This document shows positions 25,790 through 35,968 of a stretch of DNA of 64,000 nucleotides, one piece after another. Under the pieces are notes generated by a model that searched no databases, was not told where the DNA came from, and worked only from the letters and a program-made list of their open reading frames with translations. Location of the stretch: the NCBI RefSeq assembly GCF_014281125.1, contig NZ_JACOEA010000001.1:682001-746000 (forward strand), written 5' to 3'. Source of the DNA: Lawsonibacter celer. GTDB lineage: Bacteria; Bacillota; Clostridia; Oscillospirales; Oscillospiraceae. The position numbers and the translations under genes are program-made. Numbering within the stretch: the first letter of the stretch is position 1; the number at the start of each line of letters is the position of its first letter.

Positions 25790-26746
25790 ATGGACCACAG
25801 CCGAATGAGGCTGATCCGGCCCTCAGAAGAACAGCGCCGTGAGGCGGAGCGCCGCCGGCTGGATCCGTTTATGCGGGCCCTAAAGGCGATCCACAGCGCC
25901 GCCACACCGGATACCATGGACCTGGAGGATCTGGAGCGGCAGCGCAGGGGGCAGGAACTGCTGGGCCGCCTGGTGGCCCCCATGGCCGGCATGAGCTGGG
26001 AGCCCTTTTCCCTGGACGGGATGGAGGCCGCCTGGGTGCGCCCCCATCGGGGGCACGACCGCAGGCGGTGCATCCTGTACTGCCACGGCGGCGGCTATAC
26101 CAGCGGCAACCTGGGCTACTCCCGCATCCTCGCCTCCAAGCTGGCCCATATCACCGGCTACGAGGTGCTTGCCTTTGAATACCGCCTGGCGCCTGAGCAC
26201 CCCTTTCCCGCCGCGCCCGACGATGCCATGAAGGCCTGGGACTACCTGATGCATCTGGGCTACGGCGCCCGGGACGTGGTGGTGGCCGGCGATTCCGCCG
26301 GGGGCAATCTGGCTCTGGTGCTCACCCACCGGCTCAAGGGGGAGGGGCGCCGCCTGCCCGGCGCGCTCATCCTCATGTCCCCCTGGACCGATCTGACGGC
26401 CAGCGGCAAGTCCTACCGGGAGCGGATAGAGCTGGACCCGGTGCTCACCCTCAATTATATCCACGCCGTGCGGGAGGCCTATGCCCGGGGGCAGGACTGG
26501 TCCGCCCCCCTGCTCTCCCCCCTGTTTGGAGACCTGTCCGCTTTCCCGCCCACCCTGATACAGGCGGGCACCAACGAGATTCTTCTCTCCGATTCCATCC
26601 GGCTGAGGGACCGCATGATCCAGGCCGCCGTCCCCTGCCGGCTGGAGGTGTGGACCGACCTATGGCACGTATTCCAAATGTTCCCTATGAAAAAGGCCAC
26701 CGAGGCCATGGAAAGCATCGGCCGTTTTCTGTTGGGACTATTCTGA
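25790..26746 (+). CDS. Alpha/beta hydrolase of the HSL/acetyl-esterase family
   Basis: 318 residues from the ATG at 25790, behind AGGAGAGGAAGG. HGGGY near residue 101 is the oxyanion hole and [10 protein letters not shown] near 168 holds the nucleophile serine; a late acidic residue and His in DLWHVFQMF complete the triad. Such enzymes cleave short acyl esters in the cytoplasm. Transcribed away from the acyltransferase operon and 16 bases before galE. Its substrate is not known. Confidence 0.88.
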   Translation: MDHSRMRLIRPSEEQRREAERRRLDPFMRALKAIHSAATPDTMDLEDLERQRRGQELLGRLVAPMAGMSWEPFSLDGMEAAWVRPHRGHDRRRCILYCHGGGYTSGNLGYSRILASKLAHITGYEVLAFEYRLAPEHPFPAAPDDAMKAWDYLMHLGYGARDVVVAGDSAGGNLALVLTHRLKGEGRRLPGALILMSPWTDLTASGKSYRERIELDPVLTLNYIHAVREAYARGQDWSAPLLSPLFGDLSAFPPTLIQAGTNEILLSDSIRLRDRMIQAAVPCRLEVWTDLWHVFQMFPMKKATEAMESIGRFLLGLF

Positions 26747-26762
26747 TTGGAGGTCATTGATT

Positions 26763-27752
26763 ATGGCAATTTTGGTAACCGGCGGTGCCGGCTATATCGG
26801 CTCCCACTGCGTAGCTGCCCTGCTGGAGCGGGGCGAGGACGTGGTGGTGGTGGACAACCTGTCCAAGGGCCACAGGGCTGCCCTCAAGGGGGGGCGGCTC
26901 TATGTGGGCGACGTGGGCGACCGAGAATTTCTGCGGGGCGTGTTCTCCCGGGAACCTATCCAGGCGGTCATCCACTTCGCCGCCTTCTCCCTGGTGGGGG
27001 AGAGCGTCAGCGTGCCGGAGCGGTACTTCCGCAACAACGTCACCGCCGGTCTCTCCCTCATTGAGACCATGATTGAGTTCAAAGTACCCTACCTGGTGTT
27101 CTCCTCCACCGCCGCCACCTATGGGGAGCCGGAACATGTGCCCATCGTGGAGACTGACCGGCAGCTGCCCACCAACCCCTACGGGGAGAGCAAGCTGATT
27201 GTGGAGCACATGCTCAAGTGGTGTGACGCCGCCCACGGCCTGAAATTCGTTGCCCTGCGCTACTTCAATGTGGCGGGCGCCTGGCACGACGGCAGCATCG
27301 GCGAGGACCACCGGCCCGAGACCCACTTGATCCCCGTTATCCTCCAGGTGGCCCAGGGCAAGCGGGACAAGCTCTCCCTCTTCGGCGCCGACTACCCCAC
27401 CCGGGACGGCACCTGCGTGCGGGACTACATCCACGTGGAGGACCTGATCGACGCCCACTTCCTAGCTCTGGAGTACCTGAAGGAGGGCAACCCCTCCGCC
27501 GCCTTCAACCTGGGCAACGGTCAGGGCTTCTCCAACCGTGAGATCATCGAGGCCGCCCGCAAGGTTACCGGCCACCCCATCCCCGTCACCGAGGAGGGCC
27601 GCCGTCCCGGCGACCCGGCCACCCTTATTGCCTCCAGCCAGAAGGCTATGGACGTGCTGGGCTGGAAACCCAGGCACCCGGATGTGGAGGACGTGATCGC
27701 CAGCGCCTGGAAGTGGCACGCCGCCCATCCCGATGGGTATGGAGAGGAGTAA
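26763..27752 (+). CDS. galE: UDP-glucose 4-epimerase
   Basis: 329 residues; interconverts UDP-glucose and UDP-galactose with bound NAD. The dinucleotide loop [11 protein letters not shown] is at residues 5-15, Ser in FSSTAATYG and the catalytic YGESK pair near 145-149. GGAGG lies 12 bases before the ATG at 26763; a TTG two codons earlier is rejected because it overlaps this spacing. Probably cotranscribed with the preceding hydrolase. Confidence 0.95.
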   Translation: MAILVTGGAGYIGSHCVAALLERGEDVVVVDNLSKGHRAALKGGRLYVGDVGDREFLRGVFSREPIQAVIHFAAFSLVGESVSVPERYFRNNVTAGLSLIETMIEFKVPYLVFSSTAATYGEPEHVPIVETDRQLPTNPYGESKLIVEHMLKWCDAAHGLKFVALRYFNVAGAWHDGSIGEDHRPETHLIPVILQVAQGKRDKLSLFGADYPTRDGTCVRDYIHVEDLIDAHFLALEYLKEGNPSAAFNLGNGQGFSNREIIEAARKVTGHPIPVTEEGRRPGDPATLIASSQKAMDVLGWKPRHPDVEDVIASAWKWHAAHPDGYGEE

Positions 27753-27755
27753 TGT

Positions 27756-27791
27756 AAAAAGCCCCCCGACCAGGTGGTCGGGGGGCTTTTT
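27756..27791 (+). terminator. Rho-independent terminator of galE
   Basis: GCCCCCCGACC (27761-27771) pairs with 27776-27786 around a four-base loop, flanked by A5 and T5. The A/T symmetry allows bidirectional use with the convergent malQ gene. Confidence 0.9.
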
Positions 27792-27850
27792 CTCTGGGGG
27801 AACTGGGGTTCCCCGCCAGGGGACAAATCCTCCCGGCGGGAGCCGTCCCC

Positions 27851-29338
27851 TTACCTCCGTGTCCGGCGATAGGTCCGCGTCATCCGGAGCAGCCGCCCGG
27901 CCACATCCGGGTTGAGTGCCTCGGCGCGCACCCGCCAGCTCCAGTTCTGCGCCCCCATGGTGCCCGGGGCGTTCATGCGGGCGTCCGCCCCCAGGCCCAG
28001 AAGGTCCTGGAGGGGAGCGACGGCCAGCCGTGAGGGGGAACCCCACGCCCCGCACACCGCGCCCCAGCCGAAGCCCTCGTCCTCCCGCAGGCGCAGGTAG
28101 TCAAAGGCGTAGTCCCGCTCCGCAGGGCTTGCCTCGCCAAAGAGCCACTGCACAAAGGTGGGCGTGTCGTGGGTGCCGGTGTAGCAGATGGAATTGGGGG
28201 GACAGTTGTGGGGCAGGTAGGCGCTCTCCCCCACCGGGTCAAAGGCGTAGATAAGGATTTTCATGCCGGGCAGGCCGCTTTGGGCGATAAAGTTCCTAGC
28301 CCCCGCGTCCAGGTCCCCCAGATCCTCGGCGATGAGGGACAGCCCGGGCACCTCCTCCAGGGCCTCCAGCAGGGCCATGCCCGGCCCCGGCTCCCAATGG
28401 CCCGCCCGGGCGTCTTGGGCATCCGCCGGGATGGACCAATAGGTGTGAAAGGCCCGGAAGTGGTCGATGCGCACTTTGTCGTACAGCCGCGCCATCTGGG
28501 CGCCCCGCCGCTTCCACCAAGCAAAACCGTCGGCCCTGTGGCAGTCCCAGTCATAAAGGGGGTTGCCCCAGTGCTGGCCGGCGGCGGAAAAGGCGTCGGG
28601 CGGGACGCCGGCCACCGCGGCGGGGGCCAGATTTCCGTCCAGCTGGAAGAGCTGCGGCTGGGCCCACACCTCCGCGCTGTCCGGGGAGACATAGATGGGC
28701 AGATCTCCGATGATGGAGACGCCCTTTTGGTTGGCGTAATCCTTGATCTTTTTCCACTGGCGGAAGAAGATCAGCTGGAGAAAGGCGTAAAAGCCTGTCT
28801 CCTCCGCCAGCTGCTCCCGAACGGCCTCCAGGGCCGCCGGCCGGCGCAGCCGGAGCTCCTCCGGCCAGTCCTTCAGCTCCGCCCCGCCCAGCCGGTCCCG
28901 CAGGGCCAGGAAGAGGACGAAGTCGGGCAGCCAGCTCTCCTCCGCCTTCAGAAAACCCGCCAGCGCGCCCGCGTACCGGGCCTTTCCCCGCTCCCACGCC
29001 CTGCGCAGCAGGGGAAAGCGCGTCCCATAGAGCCAGGGGTAATCCACCCGGTCCGGATTGGGGTATTTGGCCCCCTCCAACTCCTCCCGGGTGAGCAGGC
29101 CCTCCGCCGCCAGCTCCTCCAGATCCAGGAGCAGCGGGTTGCCCGCGAAGGACGAGGGGGACATGTAGGGGGAATTTCCGCCGCCCGGGGGGACCAGGGG
29201 CAGGATCTGCCAATTGCTCTGGCCCGCCCGGGCCAGAAAATCAATAAAATTCAGTGCCGGAGCGCCCAGCGTCCCCACACCATAGGGGCCCGGCAGGGCG
29301 GAGACGGGGAGCAGAATGCCGCTCTCGCGCTGATCCAT
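27851..29338 (-). CDS. malQ: 4-alpha-glucanotransferase (amylomaltase)
   Basis: 495 residues, GH77. It transfers maltosyl units between alpha-1,4-glucans in the cytoplasm. The nucleophile aspartate is in VRIDHFRAF, the acid/base glutamate in SLIAEDLGDL and the third carboxylate in TGTHDTPT, all present in order. AAAGGGAGG precedes the ATG. The gene stands alone behind a sigma-A promoter and is convergent with galE. Confidence 0.95.
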   Translation of the reverse strand: MDQRESGILLPVSALPGPYGVGTLGAPALNFIDFLARAGQSNWQILPLVPPGGGNSPYMSPSSFAGNPLLLDLEELAAEGLLTREELEGAKYPNPDRVDYPWLYGTRFPLLRRAWERGKARYAGALAGFLKAEESWLPDFVLFLALRDRLGGAELKDWPEELRLRRPAALEAVREQLAEETGFYAFLQLIFFRQWKKIKDYANQKGVSIIGDLPIYVSPDSAEVWAQPQLFQLDGNLAPAAVAGVPPDAFSAAGQHWGNPLYDWDCHRADGFAWWKRRGAQMARLYDKVRIDHFRAFHTYWSIPADAQDARAGHWEPGPGMALLEALEEVPGLSLIAEDLGDLDAGARNFIAQSGLPGMKILIYAFDPVGESAYLPHNCPPNSICYTGTHDTPTFVQWLFGEASPAERDYAFDYLRLREDEGFGWGAVCGAWGSPSRLAVAPLQDLLGLGADARMNAPGTMGAQNWSWRVRAEALNPDVAGRLLRMTRTYRRTRR

Positions 29339-29378
29339 GGGTTTTTCCTCCCTTTGATCCTACAAGCTGATACGCCCC

Positions 29379-29408
29379 ATTATAGGCGGAGGGGGCCCGG
29401 CCTGTCAA
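29379..29408 (-). promoter_or_regulatory. malQ promoter
   Basis: Minus-strand TTGACA (29403-29408), 18-base GC-rich spacer, TATAAT (29379-29384). The region also forms an imperfect hairpin (29386-29425) that may terminate the upstream lipoprotein transcript. Confidence 0.75.
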
Positions 29409-29437
29409 GGCTGGGCTCCCTCCGCTTCCTTTCTCCG

Positions 29438-29944
29438 CTATGCCTGCTCAATGGCGTCCCGGATGGAATCAAACACCGCGTCCTGGTTTTCGCACATCAC
29501 CAGCAGCACGGTGCCGTCCTCCAGGGTCTCCAGCCGAGCCTCCCGGGCAATGTCATACTGGTCGGCCAGATATTGCTGGAAGCTCTCCTTCTGGCGGTCA
29601 ATGAATTCCCCCAGGCCGTCCCGCACTGCGTCCTCTTTCCCGGCCGCCGGGAAAATGGCGGCCACGCCGTAGGCCTTAATATTCACCGGCGACACCGCCA
29701 GGGCATAGGCGGTCATATCCTCCGCTTTTACGTCCAACAGTTCAAAGACAATTTCCGCCAGCTCGTCATCTGCGGAGGTAATGATCCCCACCGTTTGATT
29801 GGTCTCCTCATCCCGCGCGCTCTCAATCGCGGTCTGATAGAGCTGGGTGCGCTCTTCCGGCGTAAGGGTCTTTTCCGCTGGCTTTCCGGCGCAGCCGCAC
29901 AGCAGGGACAGGGACAGAAGCAGGGGAATCATACGCTTTTTCAT
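29438..29944 (-). CDS. DUF4358-type lipoprotein
   Basis: 168 residues. A lipoprotein signal (KKRMIPLLLSLSLLCGC, lipobox LLCGC, Cys18) is followed by a compact domain with SPVNIKAYGVAAIFPA and a C-terminal helix, as in DUF4358 proteins. It is anchored outside the membrane; function unknown. It begins three bases after clpC, and its ribosome binding site AAAGAGG lies within the clpC 3' end, so the two are tightly coupled. Confidence 0.75.
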   Translation of the reverse strand: MKKRMIPLLLSLSLLCGCAGKPAEKTLTPEERTQLYQTAIESARDEETNQTVGIITSADDELAEIVFELLDVKAEDMTAYALAVSPVNIKAYGVAAIFPAAGKEDAVRDGLGEFIDRQKESFQQYLADQYDIAREARLETLEDGTVLLVMCENQDAVFDSIRDAIEQA

Positions 29945-29947
29945 AAT

Positions 29948-32437
29948 TTAGACCTCTTTTTCCTTTGTGTTCAGGGCCTGCTGTACCTGATCCAGCGGGA
30001 TCAGGGTCAGTCTCCCCTCCGCCGCATCGGCCAGGGCCGTGCCCCCCGTATACAGCGCGCCGGAGAGCAGCAGTTCCGCCGCCGGGTCCTCCACCTGGGT
30101 ACGGATGGCCCGCCGCAGAGGCCGGGCCCCATAATCCGGGTCAAAGCCCTGGTCTGCCAGAAGCTCCACCGCACTGTCGGTAAAGCGCAGCTTCACCCCC
30201 AGGGCGGCCAAACGGCCGGCCACCCCCTCCAGCATTCGCCGGGCAATGGTGCGGGTCTCCTCCCGGCCCAGCTGGCTAAAGACAATGGTCTCGTCCAGTC
30301 GATTGAGGAATTCCGGCCGGAACACCTTTTTCAGGTCCTCCAGCACGGCCTGGCGCAGCTCCGCCTGGGGCCGGGTCTCCCCTGCCCTCTGCTCCGCCGG
30401 GGCGAATCCCAGCCGCCCCCCGCGGGCCGTAATGCGCTCCGCCCCTATATTGGAGGTCATGACGATCACGGTATTGCGGAAATCCGCTTTGCGGCCTTGG
30501 GCGTCGGTGACCACCCCGTCCTCCATCATCTGCAACAGAATCCCCCACACGTCCGCATGGGCCTTTTCAATCTCGTCAAACAGCACTACGGAGTAGGGCC
30601 GGCGGCGGACCTTCTCGGTGAGCTGTCCCCCCTCCTCATGCCCCACATAGCCCGGAGGCGATCCGATCAGGCGGGAGATGGTGTGCTTTTCCATATACTC
30701 GGACATATCAAAGCGGAGCAGGGCGTCCTCGCTGCCGAAGAGGGCCTCGGCCAGGGCCTTGCACAGCTCAGTTTTGCCCACACCGGTTGGCCCCAGGAAT
30801 AGAAAACACCCGGTGGGGCGGCCCGGCTCCTTCAGCCCCACCCGGCCCCGGCGCACGGCCCGGGCCACCGCCTGCACCGCCTCCTCTTGACCGATCAGGC
30901 GGCGGTGGAGCACCTCCTCCAGCCGGAGCAGCCGCTGGCTCTCCGCCTCGGTGAGCGTGGTGACCGGCACGCCCGTCCAGTCGGACACCACCGCAGCCAC
31001 GTCCTCCGCCAGGACCTCTCCTGCGTTCTGGCCGGAGCTCCACGCGGCCCTGGCCTGGTCCAGCTGGCGACGGAAATTCCCCTCCGCGTCCCGCAGGAGG
31101 GCGGCCTTTTCAAAGTCCTGGCCCCGGATGGCCTCCTCCTTCTCCCGGCGGGACCGGGCCACCCGTTCCTCCAGTTCCCGCAGATCCGGCGGGGCCGCCA
31201 AGCGGTCCATTCGCACCCGGCTGGCCGCCTCGTCGATCAGGTCGATGGCCTTGTCGGGCAGTCTCCGGTCGCTGATGTACCGGACAGAGAGAGAGATGGC
31301 CGCCTCCATCGCCTCATCGGTAATGCGCAGCTTGTGGTGGGCCTCATAGCGGTCCCGCAGCCCACGCAGGATGGCTCCGGCCGTGGCTTGGTCCGGCTCA
31401 GCGATGACCACCGGCTGAAAGCGCCGCTCCAAGGCGGCATCCTTCTCAATATAGCGGCGGTACTCGTCCGTGGTGGTGGCACCGATCACCTGGAGCTCCC
31501 CCCGGCCCAGGGCGGGCTTGATGATATTGGCCGCGTCGATGGCGCCCTCGGCCGAGCCGGCGCCCACAATGGTGTGTAGCTCGTCGATGAAGAGGATGAT
31601 GTCTCCTACCCGGCGCACCTCCTGGAGGATGTTCTTGACCCGCTCCTCAAACTCGCCCCGGTATTTGGTGCCCGCCACCATGGACGACAGATCCAGGGAC
31701 AGCAGACGCTTCCGGCGCAGCTCCTCAGGCACGTCCCCGGACACCATCCGCCGGGCCAGTCCCTCGGCCACGGCGGTCTTTCCCACGCCTGGCTCTCCAA
31801 TGAGCGCCGGGTTGTTCTTCTGCCGGCGGGAGAGAATCTGGATCACCCGGCGGATCTCCCTGTCCCGCCCCACCACCGGGTCCAGCATTCCCCCGGCAGC
31901 CAGCCGGGTCAGGTCCCGGGAGAACTGGTCCAACAGCTTGCTCTCCCCCCCGTATTCCCGCTCTCTGGGCTTTCCGGCCCGGAAGGGCGGCGGACTGGCC
32001 TCGCCCCCCATGGCGGCCGCCAGGTCGGAATGGATGCGCCTGGGCTCGGCGCCGGTCCCGGCGATCACCCGCACCGCCACGCCGTCTCCCTCCCGAAGAA
32101 TCCCCAGCAGCAGGTGCTCGGTACCCACATAGTGGTGGCCCAGCCGTGCCGCCTCACCCAGCGCCAGCTCAATGATCTTTTTGCACCGGGGGGTCAGCCC
32201 CTGGGAGGGCTGGCTTCCCGGCGCGCCCACGCCCACCAGGCGGGCGATACCGGCGCGAATAGCCTCACTCTCCAGCCCCGCGTTCTGGAGCACCTTGGCC
32301 GCCACCCCCTTTCCCTCCCGGGACAGGCCCAGCAGCAGATGCTCACTGCCCACGTAGCCGTGGCCCAGCTCCACGGAGCTCTCCTGTGCCAGCCGCAGGG
32401 CCGTCTGAGCACGCTCGGTAAATCTGGTCTCGTTCAT
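29948..32437 (-). CDS. clpC: ATP-dependent Clp protease ATP-binding subunit ClpC
   Basis: 829 residues from the ATG at 32437 (GAGGTGA upstream; the longer frame has no such site). Two N-domain repeats (about 4-145), AAA-1 with GEPGVGKT near 225, a UVR-like middle region (REKEEAIRGQDFEKAALLRD), and AAA-2 with GPTGVGKTELCKAL near 560. It unfolds substrates for ClpP. The usual ctsR-mcsA-mcsB neighbours are absent, and no clear CtsR box is visible. Confidence 0.93.
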   Translation of the reverse strand: MNETRFTERAQTALRLAQESSVELGHGYVGSEHLLLGLSREGKGVAAKVLQNAGLESEAIRAGIARLVGVGAPGSQPSQGLTPRCKKIIELALGEAARLGHHYVGTEHLLLGILREGDGVAVRVIAGTGAEPRRIHSDLAAAMGGEASPPPFRAGKPREREYGGESKLLDQFSRDLTRLAAGGMLDPVVGRDREIRRVIQILSRRQKNNPALIGEPGVGKTAVAEGLARRMVSGDVPEELRRKRLLSLDLSSMVAGTKYRGEFEERVKNILQEVRRVGDIILFIDELHTIVGAGSAEGAIDAANIIKPALGRGELQVIGATTTDEYRRYIEKDAALERRFQPVVIAEPDQATAGAILRGLRDRYEAHHKLRITDEAMEAAISLSVRYISDRRLPDKAIDLIDEAASRVRMDRLAAPPDLRELEERVARSRREKEEAIRGQDFEKAALLRDAEGNFRRQLDQARAAWSSGQNAGEVLAEDVAAVVSDWTGVPVTTLTEAESQRLLRLEEVLHRRLIGQEEAVQAVARAVRRGRVGLKEPGRPTGCFLFLGPTGVGKTELCKALAEALFGSEDALLRFDMSEYMEKHTISRLIGSPPGYVGHEEGGQLTEKVRRRPYSVVLFDEIEKAHADVWGILLQMMEDGVVTDAQGRKADFRNTVIVMTSNIGAERITARGGRLGFAPAEQRAGETRPQAELRQAVLEDLKKVFRPEFLNRLDETIVFSQLGREETRTIARRMLEGVAGRLAALGVKLRFTDSAVELLADQGFDPDYGARPLRRAIRTQVEDPAAELLLSGALYTGGTALADAAEGRLTLIPLDQVQQALNTKEKEV

Positions 32438-32683
32438 GCTGTCACCTCGTTTGCTTCTCCGCCAGAAAAACAGGCTTCTCCCCTTCTTGTTTACGGGCTT
32501 CAGGTCCGCCACGCCCCTTCTCTTTCGTTCTTTGCGGGTGAATTGCGCTGCAGGGAGCCCCCTCCAGCGCCGGAGTCAGGCTCCCCGCGCTGTTTTGTCC
32601 ATGCCCCTCCAGTGTCCTCACCTCTTTGGGCTCTATTTTTTCCAGCCCCATGAAAATATACCCTTCCCAGACGCAAATTAGCA

Positions 32684-32915
<232 letters not shown>

Positions 32916-32927
32916 TTCGGGTACATC

Positions 32928-32967
32928 AAAAAACAGAGGCGCACCGTAACGGTGTGCCTCTGTTTTT
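32928..32967 (+). terminator. Rho-independent terminator of ferredoxin
   Basis: An A-rich 5' arm and 12-bp core ACAGAGGCGCACCGT pair with ACGGTGTGCCTCTGT, followed by six Ts. Confidence 0.9.
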
Positions 32968-33041
32968 TGTATCTACAGGGCCGTGGTCATCTGGGTAAGG
33001 CCCAATACTCCGGCGGGCCGCATGTTTTCAGAGCAGACTTA

Positions 33042-33917
33042 TCACCGTGTGTCCTCTCCTACCCGGTAGATCCTATAGAGTTCATTGAGTCGGATCTCGC
33101 GCCCTAGAATTGCACAAATCTCGCGTTTTCGGGAACAGAAAAGGGTCTGTATCAGTCGTCGGACATCTTCTTTTGTCCCGTAATGGATTTGATTATGACA
33201 GGTACTGCAGAGTGAAAAAATATTTTGCTCCCGATCCAGGCCGACGCCAAAGTAATCCGTCATCGACATCGGAATCAGATGGTGCGGTTCCATGTACAGA
33301 CATGCTTCCTTTCTGCGGATAAAGGACGGGTGTGCCGGGTCAATTGCACACAGGTGGCCCGCGCGTTTGGGTGCCCGCTTTGCGACAGAAGGATCCCTGA
33401 GATAGACATTCCGGCCACCGGAAACCATATGCGGCCCTTTGGGTATAGGCTTGTCGGATAACTGGGCCGATTCTCCCGAATCGGCTGGCTGTGTTTGTTG
33501 AGACACCTGTACCATAAGCCGATGATCTTCCAGCGTCTCTTCAAATGACGGTTCAGAAAAGAGCTCCTGCAGCAGGGCAGGCGTTATACGGGGCTGGCCG
33601 GTAAGGGCAGTCTCCTTTGCCTCTCCAATCAACTCAGACAGATAGGCTTCTCCCGCCCGGGTCATTTCCCACAGGCCCCGTTTCACCTTGGGCTTCATAT
33701 ATCCATGCTCGATCAAATGAATCCGCTCATAAGAAAAATCGTTCCGCCACTGCTTTTCATTCTCGCCTCGGGAGTACTGCCGCGTATCGCTCTCATCGTT
33801 GACATACCAGTAGCCATGGTCGTTAATATATCGCATGACATCGCTCTTTTCGGCAGAGCCGGAAAGCTGTTTGAGCGTGTAAAGCAATACAAGCCTCATC
33901 TGCCTTTGATAGTTCAT
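33042..33917 (-). CDS. Winged-helix HNH endonuclease, probable restriction enzyme
   Basis: 291 residues. The N-terminal 95 residues form a winged helix (VLLYTLKQLSGSAEKSDVMRYI, GLWEMTRAGEAYL) like the N-domain of Mrr-type restriction enzymes. The C-terminal HNH domain shows Cys190, EPHH (210-213), Asn232, CSTC (237-240) with His241 and His245. Its ATG overlaps the methylase stop by four bases, so they form one operon. Most simply it is the cleavage subunit of a restriction-modification system. Confidence 0.8.
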   Translation of the reverse strand: MNYQRQMRLVLLYTLKQLSGSAEKSDVMRYINDHGYWYVNDESDTRQYSRGENEKQWRNDFSYERIHLIEHGYMKPKVKRGLWEMTRAGEAYLSELIGEAKETALTGQPRITPALLQELFSEPSFEETLEDHRLMVQVSQQTQPADSGESAQLSDKPIPKGPHMVSGGRNVYLRDPSVAKRAPKRAGHLCAIDPAHPSFIRRKEACLYMEPHHLIPMSMTDYFGVGLDREQNIFSLCSTCHNQIHYGTKEDVRRLIQTLFCSRKREICAILGREIRLNELYRIYRVGEDTR

Positions 33918-35968
33918 GATCTACCCTCCTGTTCCTGATAATTCCGTATCGGACAGGTAATATGCTGCTCAATCAGCAATTCTACAAATTCCTTCAGTTC
34001 TGCGTCCAGTTGTGTGCCGCTGCATGTCTGCCGGTAGTCGGACACAGCGAATAAGATCTTCCCAAGCCGGCTCTGTGTCTCGGAATCCGGATAGTAAAAC
34101 CGTATTTTAGCCAGCTGTTCCAGATTAATATTGGCTCGGGTCGTATATACCGTTGATACGCGCTTGACCTCCTGCCGGTAGAAAGCGCTGCGAAAGTACC
34201 CTGCCGCGTAGAGCGGGTCGATCTGTCCAGCCCGCCTGGGGCGGAGACGCTTCATATAGCACCCGTAGACCGCAGGGATATCCTCCGCTGCAACACTGCA
34301 GCAGGCCAGCTCACCAATACTTTCGCTTGTCCGATTCATCAGGACATCTCCGCGGTAAATGCTGTATTTTTGGAACTCATGCGGGGAGAGTAAAACCCGG
34401 CTTGAAAAAGGCCCGGATAAATACATCGGGCGGATGACATCCTTGAATCCCACCAGGGGCACACCGTCTCCAAAAAATTTCTTCTTTTTTGTGACCCCAC
34501 CGAAAATCTCATACAGGTCGGTCAGTGGGGCGCATGTCCAATGTACCGCAGCCTGCTCAGACCCCCATTGTGTGATCTGCTCTCTCAGTTGGTCCTCCGG
34601 GATTCGCTTGTTCAGGCCGCCAATGACCTGCATAAAGCGGATGCGGTTTTGCTGCATCGGCGCTAAAGGCAGCTCTTCCAACCTGGTATACAGGTTGGGG
34701 CTTAAGTTAAATTGTTTTTGTGCGAGCTCTTCCAGTGAAACGGCCGCATACCAAGTGCCTTTTTCCTCCAGCTTTCCTTTCCGATGCTGGCCAACTAATG
34801 CCAGCAAACGCTGTATGGCGTCTTTCTCCAGGCCCTCTCCGGGGATGGTCGGCATATGACTTCCATCAATCAGCAGAACCGTTTGATTCTTCCGCGGCTG
34901 CTTATGGATCACCCACATACTGCACGGAACTCTGGTGTTGTAAAAGAGTCCCCCGGGAAGTGCAATCACGCTTTCGACCAGATGGTCACGCAAAATACCC
35001 TCCCGTATCTGCCGCTCCGCCCGATTCTGCGACGTCAGCGCCCCATTTGGCAGGAGGACGGCGGCACAACCGTTCTCCTCCAGATGGAAAATGATGTGCT
35101 GCAGCCACGCATAATTGGCGTTTGACTTCGGCGGAAGGCCATAGTGCCACCTTGGGTCTCTTCCAAGCTGGCCGAGGTCTCCTTCCGCATACCAATCTTT
35201 CGCGTTAAACGGAACATTCCCGAGAATATAGGAAAAGGGACGCTTCTCATGCAAATCCTCCAGCAATGTATTGGCCGGAGCACATCCCAGATCGGCCCAC
35301 AGTCCACGCAGGAGGAGATTTGTCTGGCCTATCTGGTGGTCAGCTTCACTCAGGGCCTGTCCATATAGCCGTATCGGAGCTTTATTACCGCTCATTTGGG
35401 CGGCGGCGCAGAGCATCGCGCCGCTGCCGCAGCAGGGATCGTATACATCGCCCCCACGGATCTCCAGCAGCTGTACCAGCAGGCGAACCACCTGCTGCGG
35501 CGTATAAAAATCTCCCATCTTAGAGGTCGCTGCCCTTACCTCTCTGCTCAGGTAATTCTCATAAATGCGGGAGAGGCATTCGCCCTCCATGGACACATTT
35601 GACAGCAGTTCTACGATCTTGCGAAAGGGCGCCGCCTCAATCTCCGCACTTTGTACGGACGCGATCAGGGGATTCAGCACGGAATCGGGCAGCGGAAGCC
35701 GGCGTAATGCCTCTAGGATGAAAGGGACGTACTGCTCCTGCGGCAAATCGATTGCCTGCACAACCAAATTCCAAGGCGTTGTTTTCACCGCTCTATCCGC
35801 AGGTCTGTCAGGCGTGAAAGCATTCTCCTTCTTTGAAAGCTGTCCGGCATCGGCGTTTTGAGAGGCCTGCCTGATCAGCAGCAAACTGGCAAACACATCA
35901 TAACGGAAATGAACCGCGCTTTGTTCAATTTCATTTTGTAGCCAATCAATATGATTGCGGTTGTCCAT
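33914..35968 (-). CDS. Type I-like N6-adenine methylase fused to one target-recognition domain
   Basis: 684 residues. HsdM-like core: FYTP (154-157), SAM motif DPCCGSGAML (177-186) and motif IV as NVPF (251-254), where NPPF/Y is canonical, so the first Pro is Val. After about residue 485 a single HsdS-type target-recognition domain follows (LTDLYEIFGGV, DVLMNRTSESIGE, RANINLEQLAKI). GAAAGGAGG precedes the ATG. No HsdR helicase is encoded; the partner is the HNH gene. It is either a self-contained methylase or a nuclease-guiding protein. Confidence 0.85.
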   Translation of the reverse strand: MDNRNHIDWLQNEIEQSAVHFRYDVFASLLLIRQASQNADAGQLSKKENAFTPDRPADRAVKTTPWNLVVQAIDLPQEQYVPFILEALRRLPLPDSVLNPLIASVQSAEIEAAPFRKIVELLSNVSMEGECLSRIYENYLSREVRAATSKMGDFYTPQQVVRLLVQLLEIRGGDVYDPCCGSGAMLCAAAQMSGNKAPIRLYGQALSEADHQIGQTNLLLRGLWADLGCAPANTLLEDLHEKRPFSYILGNVPFNAKDWYAEGDLGQLGRDPRWHYGLPPKSNANYAWLQHIIFHLEENGCAAVLLPNGALTSQNRAERQIREGILRDHLVESVIALPGGLFYNTRVPCSMWVIHKQPRKNQTVLLIDGSHMPTIPGEGLEKDAIQRLLALVGQHRKGKLEEKGTWYAAVSLEELAQKQFNLSPNLYTRLEELPLAPMQQNRIRFMQVIGGLNKRIPEDQLREQITQWGSEQAAVHWTCAPLTDLYEIFGGVTKKKKFFGDGVPLVGFKDVIRPMYLSGPFSSRVLLSPHEFQKYSIYRGDVLMNRTSESIGELACCSVAAEDIPAVYGCYMKRLRPRRAGQIDPLYAAGYFRSAFYRQEVKRVSTVYTTRANINLEQLAKIRFYYPDSETQSRLGKILFAVSDYRQTCSGTQLDAELKEFVELLIEQHITCPIRNYQEQEGRS

